The notes under the pieces were generated by a model. The model ran no database searches and was not told the origin of the DNA. It saw only the letters and a list, made by a program, of their open reading frames with translations. 50,517 bases of DNA from Betaproteobacteria bacterium (GTDB taxonomy: Bacteria; Pseudomonadota; Gammaproteobacteria; Burkholderiales; CAIKXV01), in NCBI GenBank assembly GCA_947457885.1, contig CANGXU010000006.1, positions 1 to 50,517 of the forward strand, in the 5' to 3' direction. Made by a program: the position numbers and the translations under genes. Within the stretch, counting starts at the first letter, position 1. Each line of letters opens with the position of its first letter. Shown here in pieces: positions 24,322 to 32,011 of this stretch.

Positions 24322-25317
24322 ATGCAACCGACTGCCCGATCGATCATCCGCAATGCCGCGCGCGCCCTCGCCATCGGCCTGCCGCTCGCCGGCACTGCGG
24401 CCCAGGCACTGGCGCAGGCCCAGCCGTCGTCCTTTCCGTCGCGTCCGCTGCGCGTAGTGGTCGCGTTTCCGCCAGGCGCCACGACCGATACCATCGCCCG
24501 GCTGCTGCAGCCGCGCCTGGCCGAAGCCTTCGGCCAGCCGGTGCTGATCGACAACCGGGGCGGGGCGGGTGGCAACATCGGCGCCCAGATCGTCGCCAAG
24601 GCTGCGCCCGACGGCCATACGCTACTGGGCACGAGCGTCGCCTTCGCGGTGAACGTGAGCCTGTTTTCGCGACCAGGCTTCGAGATCCGCGACTTCGTTC
24701 CGGTTGCGATGGCCACGCTGACGCCGAACATCCTGTTCGTGCACCCGTCGGTGAAGGCGACCAGCCTCAAGGAACTGATCGCGCTGGCCCGCACCGAGCG
24801 CCTGAGCTATGCATCGTCGGGCACCGGCACGACCACGCACCTCGCGGCCGAGGTGCTGTTCCGGCAGCTGAACAAGCTGGACATCACGCATGTGCCGCAT
24901 ACGCCGGCCGCCGCTGTCACCGCGGTGCTCGGTGGCCAGGTGCCGATCGGCAGCACCTCGATGCCGCCAGCCGTGCCACTAGCCCAGGCCGGCAAGATCC
25001 GGCCGATCGCGGTGACCAGTGCGAAGCGCTCGGCGACGCTGCCCGACGTACCGACCGTCGCCGAACTCGGCTATCCTGGCTTCGCCGACTACACCTGGAT
25101 CGCGTTCCTCGCCCCGGCCGGCACCGCCGCGCCGGTGGTCGCACGCATCAACACCGAGATCAACCGCGCGCTGGAAGCGCCCGACGTGCGCGAGCGGATG
25201 AACGGACTCGCGATCGAACCGACGCCGATGTCGCCGGCCGCATTCGGCGCCGTGCTGCGAAATGACGTCGAGCGCTACGCGAAGATCGTGAAGCAGCTCG
25301 GATTGAAGGCAGACTGA
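24322..25317 (+). CDS. Bug-family periplasmic solute-binding protein 7
   Basis: A 331-aa TctC-type binding protein. The start at 24322 (MQPTAR) is set by GGAGGAG 6 nt upstream; ATGs at 24265 and 24301 lack this. The signal peptide ends near ALA-QA. Motifs are FPSRPLRVVVAFPPGAT (the Gly-Gly of the first loop is Gly-Ala here), LIDNRGGAGGNIG, AAPDGHTLLG and THVPHTPAAAVTAV. The usual VPYKG is replaced by VPHTP, the most divergent ligand-binding loop among the eight Bugs. Fifth gene of the operon, second Bug in it, so the operon may import two related acids. Confidence 0.92.
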   Translation: MQPTARSIIRNAARALAIGLPLAGTAAQALAQAQPSSFPSRPLRVVVAFPPGATTDTIARLLQPRLAEAFGQPVLIDNRGGAGGNIGAQIVAKAAPDGHTLLGTSVAFAVNVSLFSRPGFEIRDFVPVAMATLTPNILFVHPSVKATSLKELIALARTERLSYASSGTGTTTHLAAEVLFRQLNKLDITHVPHTPAAAVTAVLGGQVPIGSTSMPPAVPLAQAGKIRPIAVTSAKRSATLPDVPTVAELGYPGFADYTWIAFLAPAGTAAPVVARINTEINRALEAPDVRERMNGLAIEPTPMSPAAFGAVLRNDVERYAKIVKQLGLKAD

Positions 25318-25346
25318 ACCCGTCCGCCACGGACCCAGGAGGACGC

Positions 25347-26204
25347 ATGCAGGCGATCGACCGCAATACCCTCACCGATGCGGTCATCGCATCGTTCTCC
25401 GGCGCGCGCGATCCCCGCCTGAAGGAAGTACTCGGCGCACTGGTGCGCCACCTGCATGCCTTCGCGCGAGAGGTCGAGTTGCGGCCCGAGGAGTGGCGCG
25501 CGGGCATTGCATTCCTCACCGCCGCGGCCGCGATCACCGATGACCGGCGCAACGAGTTCGTGCTGACATCGGACATCCTCGGGCTGACCTCGCTCACCGA
25601 CCTCCTGCAGGGCGTGCCGGGCGCGACCGAGCGCAGCGTCCTGGGGCCGTTCCATGCCGAAGGCTCGCCCGTGCTGGCGGTCGGCGGAGACCTGATCCGA
25701 GACAATGCAGGGCAGCCGGTGCTGATGCTGGGCCGGGTGCTCGACCTCGCGGGCCAGCCGATACGCGGGGCGACGATAGACTTCTGGCAGACCAATTCAC
25801 ACGGCCACTACTGGCAGCAGGATCCGAGCCAGAGCCCGGACAACCTGCGCTTTTGCATGCCGCTGGGCGATGACGGGGTCTATGCGTTCACCACGGTGCG
25901 GCCCGCACCGTATACGGTGCCCTACGACGGTCCGGTCGGCGGCCTGCTACGCGCCAGCGGTCGGCACGCGTGGCGCCCGGCGCATTTCCACTTCCGGGTG
26001 CTGGCCGACGGATTCGCGCCGCTGACGACCGAACTGTTCCCGGCGGACGACCCGTACATCGACCAGGATGCGGTGTTCGGCGTACGCGCGTCACTCGCGG
26101 TCCCGTTCGTAAGATGCGATTCACCCGAAGAAGCTGCACGGCACCGGTTGCCCAACCCGTTCGAGCGGGTCGAGTTCGATTTCCGGATGTCGCCTGCGCG
26201 CTGA
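25347..26204 (+). CDS. Intradiol ring-cleavage dioxygenase (hydroxyquinol/catechol 1,2-dioxygenase-like)
   Basis: A 285-aa non-haem Fe(III) dioxygenase. An N-terminal helical dimerisation domain (residues 1-95) precedes the beta-sandwich, which begins at SVLGPFHAEGSP. Iron ligands are visible: Y155 (HGHYWQQ), Y189 (APYTVPYDGPVG), H213 and H215 (RPAHFHF). The YDGPVG form favours hydroxyquinol 1,2-dioxygenase over catechol 1,2-dioxygenase. The enzyme opens the ring between two hydroxyls to give a maleylacetate or muconate. Last gene of the operon; no maleylacetate reductase is present. CAGGAGG lies 6 nt before the ATG. Confidence 0.9.
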   Translation: MQAIDRNTLTDAVIASFSGARDPRLKEVLGALVRHLHAFAREVELRPEEWRAGIAFLTAAAAITDDRRNEFVLTSDILGLTSLTDLLQGVPGATERSVLGPFHAEGSPVLAVGGDLIRDNAGQPVLMLGRVLDLAGQPIRGATIDFWQTNSHGHYWQQDPSQSPDNLRFCMPLGDDGVYAFTTVRPAPYTVPYDGPVGGLLRASGRHAWRPAHFHFRVLADGFAPLTTELFPADDPYIDQDAVFGVRASLAVPFVRCDSPEEAARHRLPNPFERVEFDFRMSPAR

Positions 26205-26221
26205 GCTGCCGATCACGCGGC

Positions 26222-26249
26222 GGGGCTCCTGCCGGGAGCTCTTCATTTG
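26222..26249 (+). terminator. Weak hairpin terminator after the dioxygenase operon
   Basis: GCTCC-TGCCG-GGAGC, extended by G-U and G-C pairs, then a moderately T-rich TCTTCATTTG, 18 nt after the dioxygenase stop. Confidence 0.4.
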
Positions 26250-26321
26250 CCGGTCCGTTGACCGATAACGGCAGGATGCGCGGCGTGGCCGCATAATCCA
26301 GCCGTTCGAGCCGCGATACCA

Positions 26322-28085
26322 ATGCCTCCAGAATCCGTCCCGCCCTCCCGCCCGGCGACCCCGGCCCGTACGCCGGGCGAACTTGCTCGCGAGACCCTGA
26401 AAGTACTGGCCAGTCGCCGGATCGCGCCCACGCCGGAAAACTATGTGCAGGTCTATGCCGAGATCGCCGGTAACCCGGCGATCGCGATGCCCGGCCGACC
26501 CGTGGCTACCGATGCCGATCCGACCGACTGGTCGCAGGTGATCCGCGACCTGCTGCGCCAGCTCGAGGTACGCCACGCCGCCGTGTCGCTGGCCCAGAAG
26601 AGGGAGGGCCTGGAGCGGTTGCTGATCAACTTCCGCAGGTCTCCCCAGCTCGGCGAAAAGCTCGCCTCGATGGTGAAGGCTTGGGGCGAAGCCCTGCCGT
26701 CGGCGCCGGGAGCGTTGGTGGTCGATGCAGTCGAGGCCGCTGTCGCGCCGGCTGGCGTGGCATCCGGTGCTGCCCCTGCCGTTGCTCCTGCACCGTGGCA
26801 GGCGTCGCCCGTGTTCAATGGCATCGCGGCGATGAATCCGCCGCCATCGGGCGTGATCCTGCTGCCGATGGTGCAGGACCTCGCGCAGACCCTGCGCGAA
26901 CTGCTCGCCGGGGTTTTCGAACGGGAGGTGGCGCCACGGGTATCCGACTACCCGAAGCTGGCCGGCACCGTGTCCCGGTTGCCGTCGCTGGTGCGAGCGG
27001 CAGCGACCTCCGCCGATTGTGCGGCGATCGACACCGCGATCGGCCACGCATTGCGCGAGGCCGAGCTGGTGCAGGTTGAGCAGCGGTTGATCGTCGAGGA
27101 CTCGATGGCGCTGGTGCGCATGCTGGTCGCCAATCTCGCCGAACTGGTGGACGACGATCGCTGGGTTGCCGGCCAGGTACAGATGCTCGAACGAACCGTG
27201 GCGCAGCCACCCACGTCGCGCACGCTCGCCGATGCACAGGCGCAGTTCCGCGAAACGGCAGAGCGGCAGCGCGCGCTCAAGCAGGCGCTGCGCGAGATGA
27301 AGCGCACGCTGAAGGAACTGATCGGCGTGTTCGTCGAGCGCGTGGGCGAGATGGCCCAGAGCGCGGTCCACTACCAGGGGCGGATCGTCGGCTATACCGA
27401 GCGGGTGCGGGTGACCGACAACGTCAACGCGCTGCGCGACGTGCTCGACGACCTGATGGTCGACATCCGCCGGATGCAGGTCGATGCGACGCGGTCGCGC
27501 GACGACGTGCTCGGCGTGGGCGAGCAGGCGACACGCGCCAGGGCGAAGGTCGCCGAACTCGAGGCGGAGCTTGCCCGCGTGAGCGCGGCCCTGCGGGAGG
27601 ATGCGCTCACCGGCGCGCTCAACCGGCGCGGGCTGGATGAAGCCGTCGAGCGCGAGGCTTCGCGCGCGCAGCGCTACCGCTCGACGTTGTCTTTCGCAAT
27701 GATCGACCTCGACAACTTCAAGAAACTGAACGACCGCCTCGGCCACCAGGCGGGAGACGACGCGCTGCGCCACCTGGTGTCCGTGGTCCGCACCATGCTG
27801 CGTCCGTCCGACACGATCGGCCGCTACGGCGGCGAGGAGTTCGTGTTGCTGCTTCCCGAGACGCCGCTGGCGGACGCGACGGTCGTCATCGAGCGACTGC
27901 AGCGTGAGCTGACCCGGCAGTTCTTCCTGCACAACAACGAGAAGGTCCTGATCACGTTCAGTGCCGGGGTATCGCGGATGCAGCCGGGAGAAACCGGCGC
28001 GCTGGCGCTGGCCAGGGCGGACGAGGCGATGTACCGGGCCAAACGCAAGGGGCGCAACCGGGTGGTGCTGGCCGACGGCGACTGA
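26322..28085 (+). CDS. Diguanylate cyclase (GGDEF domain) with long helical N-terminal region
   Basis: A 587-aa predicted soluble diguanylate cyclase that makes cyclic di-GMP from two GTP. The C-terminal GGDEF domain (about 425-585) has an intact active-site GGEEF at 503-507 and an inhibitory I-site RPSD exactly five residues before it, so product inhibition is expected. The N-terminal 400 residues are mostly helical, start with a PTPENYVQVYAEIAGN segment common to a betaproteobacterial cyclase group, contain an Ala/Pro-rich linker near 125-150, and end in a coiled coil (about 385-425). No membrane segment or known sensor domain is seen. The ATG at 26322 has only a weak ribosome-binding site. 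Confidence 0.9.
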   Translation: MPPESVPPSRPATPARTPGELARETLKVLASRRIAPTPENYVQVYAEIAGNPAIAMPGRPVATDADPTDWSQVIRDLLRQLEVRHAAVSLAQKREGLERLLINFRRSPQLGEKLASMVKAWGEALPSAPGALVVDAVEAAVAPAGVASGAAPAVAPAPWQASPVFNGIAAMNPPPSGVILLPMVQDLAQTLRELLAGVFEREVAPRVSDYPKLAGTVSRLPSLVRAAATSADCAAIDTAIGHALREAELVQVEQRLIVEDSMALVRMLVANLAELVDDDRWVAGQVQMLERTVAQPPTSRTLADAQAQFRETAERQRALKQALREMKRTLKELIGVFVERVGEMAQSAVHYQGRIVGYTERVRVTDNVNALRDVLDDLMVDIRRMQVDATRSRDDVLGVGEQATRARAKVAELEAELARVSAALREDALTGALNRRGLDEAVEREASRAQRYRSTLSFAMIDLDNFKKLNDRLGHQAGDDALRHLVSVVRTMLRPSDTIGRYGGEEFVLLLPETPLADATVVIERLQRELTRQFFLHNNEKVLITFSAGVSRMQPGETGALALARADEAMYRAKRKGRNRVVLADGD

Positions 28086-28090
28086 CCGTC

Positions 28091-28104
28091 GGCCGGGCCC
28101 GGCC
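28091..28104. other. GC palindrome after the diguanylate cyclase gene
   Basis: GGCCGGGCCCGGCC is a perfect 14-bp inverted repeat 5 nt after the stop. With no T tract it is at best part of a factor-dependent end or an RNA 3' structure. Confidence 0.3.
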
Positions 28105-28157
28105 CGGCGCTGCGCGGTGGTACGCTTGCGGCCATCGCAATCGACCGCGCTCCCACG

Positions 28158-29414
28158 ATGTCAGACAGTCCTGATCGTCCTGTCGCTGGAGGACCGGCGG
28201 CCACCCTTCCGCTGGCCGGGCTGCGCGTGCTCGAACTCGGCCAGCTGATTGCCGGTCCGTTTGCCGGGAAGATGCTCGCCGACTTCGGCGCGGACGTGAT
28301 CAAGGTCGAGCCGCCTGGCAGCGGAGACCCGCTGCGCAAGTGGCGGATGCTCAAGGACGGCACTTCCGTCTGGTGGCAGGTGCAGTCGCGCAACAAGCGG
28401 TCGGTGGCGCTCGACCTTCGCTGCAGCGAGGGGCAGGAACTCTGCCGCCGGCTGGCCGGCGAGGCGGACGTGGTGATCGAGAACTTCAAGCCGGGCACGC
28501 TGGAAGGCTGGGGTCTGGGCTACGAGGCGCTGGCAATCGAAAACCCCGGGCTGGTGATGCTGCGCATCTCCGGCTATGGCCAGGACGGTCCGTACGCTGA
28601 CCGGCCCGGCTTCGGCGTGATCGCCGAGGCGATGGGCGGGTTGCGGCACCTGTCTGGCGAGCCCGGGCGCTTGCCGGTGCGGGTGGGCGTCTCCATCGGC
28701 GACACCCTGGCTGCGCTGCACGGCGTGATCGGCGTGCTGCTCGCGCTGTACCACCGGAAGGCCTCGGGCACCGCGGGCCGCGGTCAGGTGGTCGACGTCG
28801 CACTGTACGAGGCGGTGTTCAATTGCATGGAGAGCCTGCTGCCCGAGTACAGCGCGTTCGGTGCGGTGCGTGAACCGGCGGGCAGCGCGCTGCCGGGCAT
28901 CGCCCCGAGCAACGCCTACCGCTGCGCCGATGGCGCGGTGCTGATCGGCGGCAACGGCGACAGCATCTATCGTCGCCTGATGGACCTGATCGGCCGTGCC
29001 GATCTGCGCGATGCGCCCGATCTCGCATCGAACGACGGCCGTGCCAGACGCGCCGCCGAACTCGATTCGGCAATCGGTGCCTGGACCGCGGTGCGGCCGC
29101 TCGCCGAGGTGCTCGACGGCCTTACCCGCGCGCGGGTTCCGGCAGGCCGAATCTACACCGCGCGCGACATTGCCGAGGATCCGCACTACCGCGCACGCGG
29201 CATGATCCAGCGTATCACCACGGCGGAAGGCTACGAACTCGACGTGCCCGGCGTGGTGCCGAGGCTGTCCGCGACGCCCGGCCGGCTCTCGACGCTGGCG
29301 CCGGCGCTCGGCCGCCATACGGCGCAGGTGCTGCGAGAGCTCGGCATCAGCGAGTCGGCCATCGCCGAGCTCGCGGCGAAGAAGGTCATCGAGACCGGCG
29401 GAGAGGCAGGCTGA
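28158..29414 (+). CDS. CaiB/BaiF family CoA-transferase 3
   Basis: A 418-aa class III CoA-transferase: LAGLRVLELGQLIAGPFAG, ADFGADVIKVEPP, ISGYGQDGPY, and the catalytic-Asp candidate D182 in SIGDTLAAL. Its stop shares one base with the start of the HMG-CoA lyase-like gene (TGATG). This pairing suggests that it makes a 3-hydroxy-3-methyl-dicarboxyl-CoA that the next enzyme cleaves. The ATG lacks a strong ribosome-binding site. Confidence 0.92.
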   Translation: MSDSPDRPVAGGPAATLPLAGLRVLELGQLIAGPFAGKMLADFGADVIKVEPPGSGDPLRKWRMLKDGTSVWWQVQSRNKRSVALDLRCSEGQELCRRLAGEADVVIENFKPGTLEGWGLGYEALAIENPGLVMLRISGYGQDGPYADRPGFGVIAEAMGGLRHLSGEPGRLPVRVGVSIGDTLAALHGVIGVLLALYHRKASGTAGRGQVVDVALYEAVFNCMESLLPEYSAFGAVREPAGSALPGIAPSNAYRCADGAVLIGGNGDSIYRRLMDLIGRADLRDAPDLASNDGRARRAAELDSAIGAWTAVRPLAEVLDGLTRARVPAGRIYTARDIAEDPHYRARGMIQRITTAEGYELDVPGVVPRLSATPGRLSTLAPALGRHTAQVLRELGISESAIAELAAKKVIETGGEAG

Positions 29415-30397
29415 TGATGGATCCGTGCGTTGGTGCCGTGCGTCGCGTGTTCCTGCAGGATGTCGCGATGCGCGACGGGCTGCAGGCGGAGAGTGTGTTC
29501 GTGCCGACGGACGACAAGGTCGCATTCGTCGATGCCTTGTCCGCGACCGGCGTGGCCAAGATCGAGGTGACCTCGTTCACGTCGCCCAGGGCGATCCCGA
29601 TGCTGGCCGACGCCGACGAGGTGATGCGCCGCATCCGGCGGGTACCCGGCGTCGAGTACACGGTGCTGGTGCCCAACGTGCGCGGCGTCGAGCGTGCGCT
29701 GGCCGCGCCGCCGGACGAGTTCAACCTCGTGATGTCGTGCTCGGAGACGCACAACCTGGCCAATCTCCGCATGACGCGCGAGCGGTCGGTCGCCCAGTTG
29801 CTGGAGGTGATGCGGCTGTCCGCCGAAGCACGCGTGCCTGTCAACGTCTCGCTGTCCTGCAGCTTCGGTTGCCCGATGGAGGGCGACGTGCCCTCAGGCG
29901 ATGTCCTGGATTTCGCTGCGACCTTCATCGACGCCGGTGCCCGCGGCGTGACGCTGTGCGACACCACCGGCATGGCCTATCCCTCCCAGGTCGCCGCGCT
30001 GTGCACCGATTACCACCGGCGTTTCCCGGGCGCGATGCTGACGCTGCATGTGCACAACACGCGCGGCATGGGGCTGGCGAATGCACTGGCGGCGTTGCAG
30101 GCCGGCGTCGATCGATTCGATGCGTCGCTCGGCGGGCTGGGCGGTTGTCCCTATGCGCCGGGCGCGACCGGCAACGTGTGTACCGAAGACCTCGCGCACA
30201 TGCTGCTGCTCGAAGGCTGCAGCATCGGCGTCGACCTGCCCGCACTGCTCGACTGTGCGCGCCGGCTCGGGGCTCTGGTCGGCCATGAACTCCCCGGGCA
30301 GCTGGTGAAGGCCGGGCGCCGGCTCGACCTGCATCCGGTGCCGTCTTCGGTCGCCCAGTCGGTCGCCCAGTCGCGCACCCGCGCGGAGGCGCCATGA
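29414..30397 (+). CDS. Hydroxymethylglutaryl-CoA lyase family protein
   Basis: A 327-aa TIM-barrel lyase of the DRE-TIM group. MRDGLQAE holds the catalytic Arg-Asp, LTLHVHNT has the two metal-binding His, and GLGGCPYAPGATGN is the HMG-CoA lyase signature with the active-site Cys. True HMG-CoA lyase makes acetoacetate and acetyl-CoA in leucine breakdown. No leucine-pathway carboxylase is nearby, and the gene is coupled to a CoA-transferase, so another 3-hydroxy-acyl-CoA may be the substrate. The C-terminal 25 residues (after RLDLHPV) contain a repeated SVAQS and are probably disordered. Overlaps the VOC gene by 4 nt. Confidence 0.9.
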   Translation: MMDPCVGAVRRVFLQDVAMRDGLQAESVFVPTDDKVAFVDALSATGVAKIEVTSFTSPRAIPMLADADEVMRRIRRVPGVEYTVLVPNVRGVERALAAPPDEFNLVMSCSETHNLANLRMTRERSVAQLLEVMRLSAEARVPVNVSLSCSFGCPMEGDVPSGDVLDFAATFIDAGARGVTLCDTTGMAYPSQVAALCTDYHRRFPGAMLTLHVHNTRGMGLANALAALQAGVDRFDASLGGLGGCPYAPGATGNVCTEDLAHMLLLEGCSIGVDLPALLDCARRLGALVGHELPGQLVKAGRRLDLHPVPSSVAQSVAQSRTRAEAP

Positions 30398-30795
30398 TCG
30401 ATCACCTGGACCATCTGGTGCTCACCACCACCGACCCCGCCCGTGCAATCGATTTCTATACGCGCGTACTCGGCATGCAGCTCGAGCGCTTCGGCGTGAC
30501 GCCCGAACTGCCGCAAGGGCGCGTCGCATTCCGTTTCGGCAACCAGAAGATCAACCTGCACGTGAAGGGTGCAGAGTTCGAGCCGAAGGCGCACCTGCCG
30601 GTGCCGGGCGCGCTCGATCTGTGCTTCATCGCGGCGCTGCCGCTCGAGGCGGTGATCGAGCGCCTCCAGGCTGCAGGCGTACGGATCGAGGACGGTCCCG
30701 GGCCGCGCACCGGCGCGACCGGCCGCATCCGCTCGGTGTATGTTCGAGATCCCGACCTGAACCTTATCGAAATCTCGGAGTACCTGCAGTCCTGA
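30394..30795 (+). CDS. VOC family protein (glyoxalase superfamily)
   Basis: A 133-aa protein with two beta-alpha-beta-beta-beta modules. IDHLDHLVLTTTD has the first His ligand, FRFGNQKINLHVKG the second strand pair, LDLCFIA the third strand and DPDLNLIEISEYL the terminal Glu. It resembles the glyoxalase/fosfomycin-resistance branch. It overlaps the HMGL-like stop by 4 nt, so it belongs to the operon. An epimerase or isomerase of the CoA intermediate is conceivable (methylmalonyl-CoA epimerase shares the fold) but not shown. Confidence 0.85.
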   Translation: MIDHLDHLVLTTTDPARAIDFYTRVLGMQLERFGVTPELPQGRVAFRFGNQKINLHVKGAEFEPKAHLPVPGALDLCFIAALPLEAVIERLQAAGVRIEDGPGPRTGATGRIRSVYVRDPDLNLIEISEYLQS

Positions 30796-30813
30796 GATCG
30801 GAGGAGAGACAAG

Positions 30814-31770
30814 ATGAAACGGATGATCGTCGGCCTGCTGCTGGGCCTGTCCACGGTTGCAGCAGCGCAATCCTTCCCTTCGCGTCCGGTCACGATGGTG
30901 GTGGCCACCGTTCCCGGCGGGTCCACCGACTTCACGGCACGGCTGCTGCAGGAGCCGCTGTCCAGGGCGCTCGGCCAGCCGGTGCTCGTGGAGAACCGCG
31001 GCGGCGCCTCGGGCAACATCGGTACCGAACTGGTCGCGCGTGCGAAGCCCGACGGCCACACCCTGCTGCTGCAGTTCTCGGGCTTCCACGTCGGTAACCC
31101 GCATCTCTTCAAGGGCCTGAAGTGGGATCCAGTCAAGGATTTTTCGCCTATCGCGATGGCACTCTACGCGCCGCAGGTGATCGCCGTCGGGCCGTCGACG
31201 AAGGTCACCACGATGAAGGAGCTGGTCGATCTGATCCGGGCCAACCCCGGCAAGATCAGTTATGGCTCGTCCGGTGCGGGGTCGATACAGCACCTTTCCG
31301 GCGAAATCCTCGAGCAGCAGGCCGGCGGAAAGATGATCCACGTTCCCTACAAGGGCAGCGGTCCGGCCGTGGTCGATCTGATGGCCGGCAACATCGACAT
31401 GTTCATCACCACGCCGCCAGGCGTGATCCAGCAGGTGCAGGCAGGCAAGCTGCGGGCGATTGCCTACGCGGCACGCAGCCGCCACCCGTCGATGCCAGCG
31501 GTGCCGACCGCGGCCGAAGCCGGCTTCCCGAAGTACGAGGTGGCGTCCTGGTTCGGCCTGCTCGGGCCGGCGGGTCTGCCGCCGGAGGTGGTCAGGCGCC
31601 TGTCGGAGGAAGTCCGGCGGATCGTCGAGGGCCGGGAGTTCCGGGAGAAGGCCGACTCTCAGGGCGCATTCGCCCAGTACCAGGATCCCGCAGCATTCGC
31701 GAAGACGATCGCCCAGGAACTGGCTTACTGGGGTGCGCTGATCCGCAACGCCGGCATCGCGGCCGAGTGA
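30814..31770 (+). CDS. Bug-family periplasmic solute-binding protein 8
   Basis: A 318-aa TctC-type binding protein with a short signal peptide (MKRMIVGLLLGLSTVAAAQS, cut before QS). Motifs are FPSRPVTMVVATVPGGS, LVENRGGASGNIG, AKPDGHTLLLQF and IHVPYKGSGPAVVDLMAG. The ATG is preceded by GGAGGAG. Last gene of the CoA-transferase/HMGL/VOC/Bug operon; a GC-rich palindrome follows its stop. Confidence 0.93.
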   Translation: MKRMIVGLLLGLSTVAAAQSFPSRPVTMVVATVPGGSTDFTARLLQEPLSRALGQPVLVENRGGASGNIGTELVARAKPDGHTLLLQFSGFHVGNPHLFKGLKWDPVKDFSPIAMALYAPQVIAVGPSTKVTTMKELVDLIRANPGKISYGSSGAGSIQHLSGEILEQQAGGKMIHVPYKGSGPAVVDLMAGNIDMFITTPPGVIQQVQAGKLRAIAYAARSRHPSMPAVPTAAEAGFPKYEVASWFGLLGPAGLPPEVVRRLSEEVRRIVEGREFREKADSQGAFAQYQDPAAFAKTIAQELAYWGALIRNAGIAAE

Positions 31771-31778
31771 CCCGGCCG

Positions 31779-31796
31779 GCGGTGCTGCAGCACCGC
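31779..31796 (+). other. 18-bp perfect palindrome after Bug 8
   Basis: GCGGTGCTGCAGCACCGC begins 8 nt after the stop codon. Folded as RNA it makes a 7-bp stem with a TGCA loop. The sequence after it (TAAAGCC) has no T tract, so this is probably a 3'-end stabiliser or factor-dependent terminator. Confidence 0.45.
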
Positions 31797-31852
31797 TAAA
31801 GCCGCGCGCCCGGATGCCGTTAACGGGGGACTCTCCTGTCGGAGTGGTCTTG

Positions 31853-32002
31853 ATGTCCGTACGCGTGTCGCCGGGGCGCGCCGTGCCTCTGCGCATCCTC
31901 GCCATCGTGTTCGTCGCCTGGCTGGGCACCACCGGTGCCCTGCTGTGGCACCTGGACGCCGGCAACAGGCTCCGCGGCATCACCTGCTCGGCGCCCCGCT
32001 GA
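31853..32002 (+). CDS. Small single-pass membrane protein (49 aa)
   Basis: A 49-aa frame beginning MSVRVSPGRA, with GGAG 8 nt before the ATG and one hydrophobic segment (about residues 11-33, LRILAIVFVAWLGTTGALLW). It ends 9 nt before the chemotaxis receptor, which itself lacks a good ribosome-binding site, so the short gene may couple its translation. No family recognised. It could also be a non-coding leader. Confidence 0.4.
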   Translation: MSVRVSPGRAVPLRILAIVFVAWLGTTGALLWHLDAGNRLRGITCSAPR

Positions 32003-32011
32003 AAGTCTGCC

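Noticed and set aside
26121..27932. A 603-codon minus-strand frame opposite the diguanylate cyclase
   Set aside because: Low-information Arg/His-rich translation; the plus-strand frame has an intact GGEEF and I-site.
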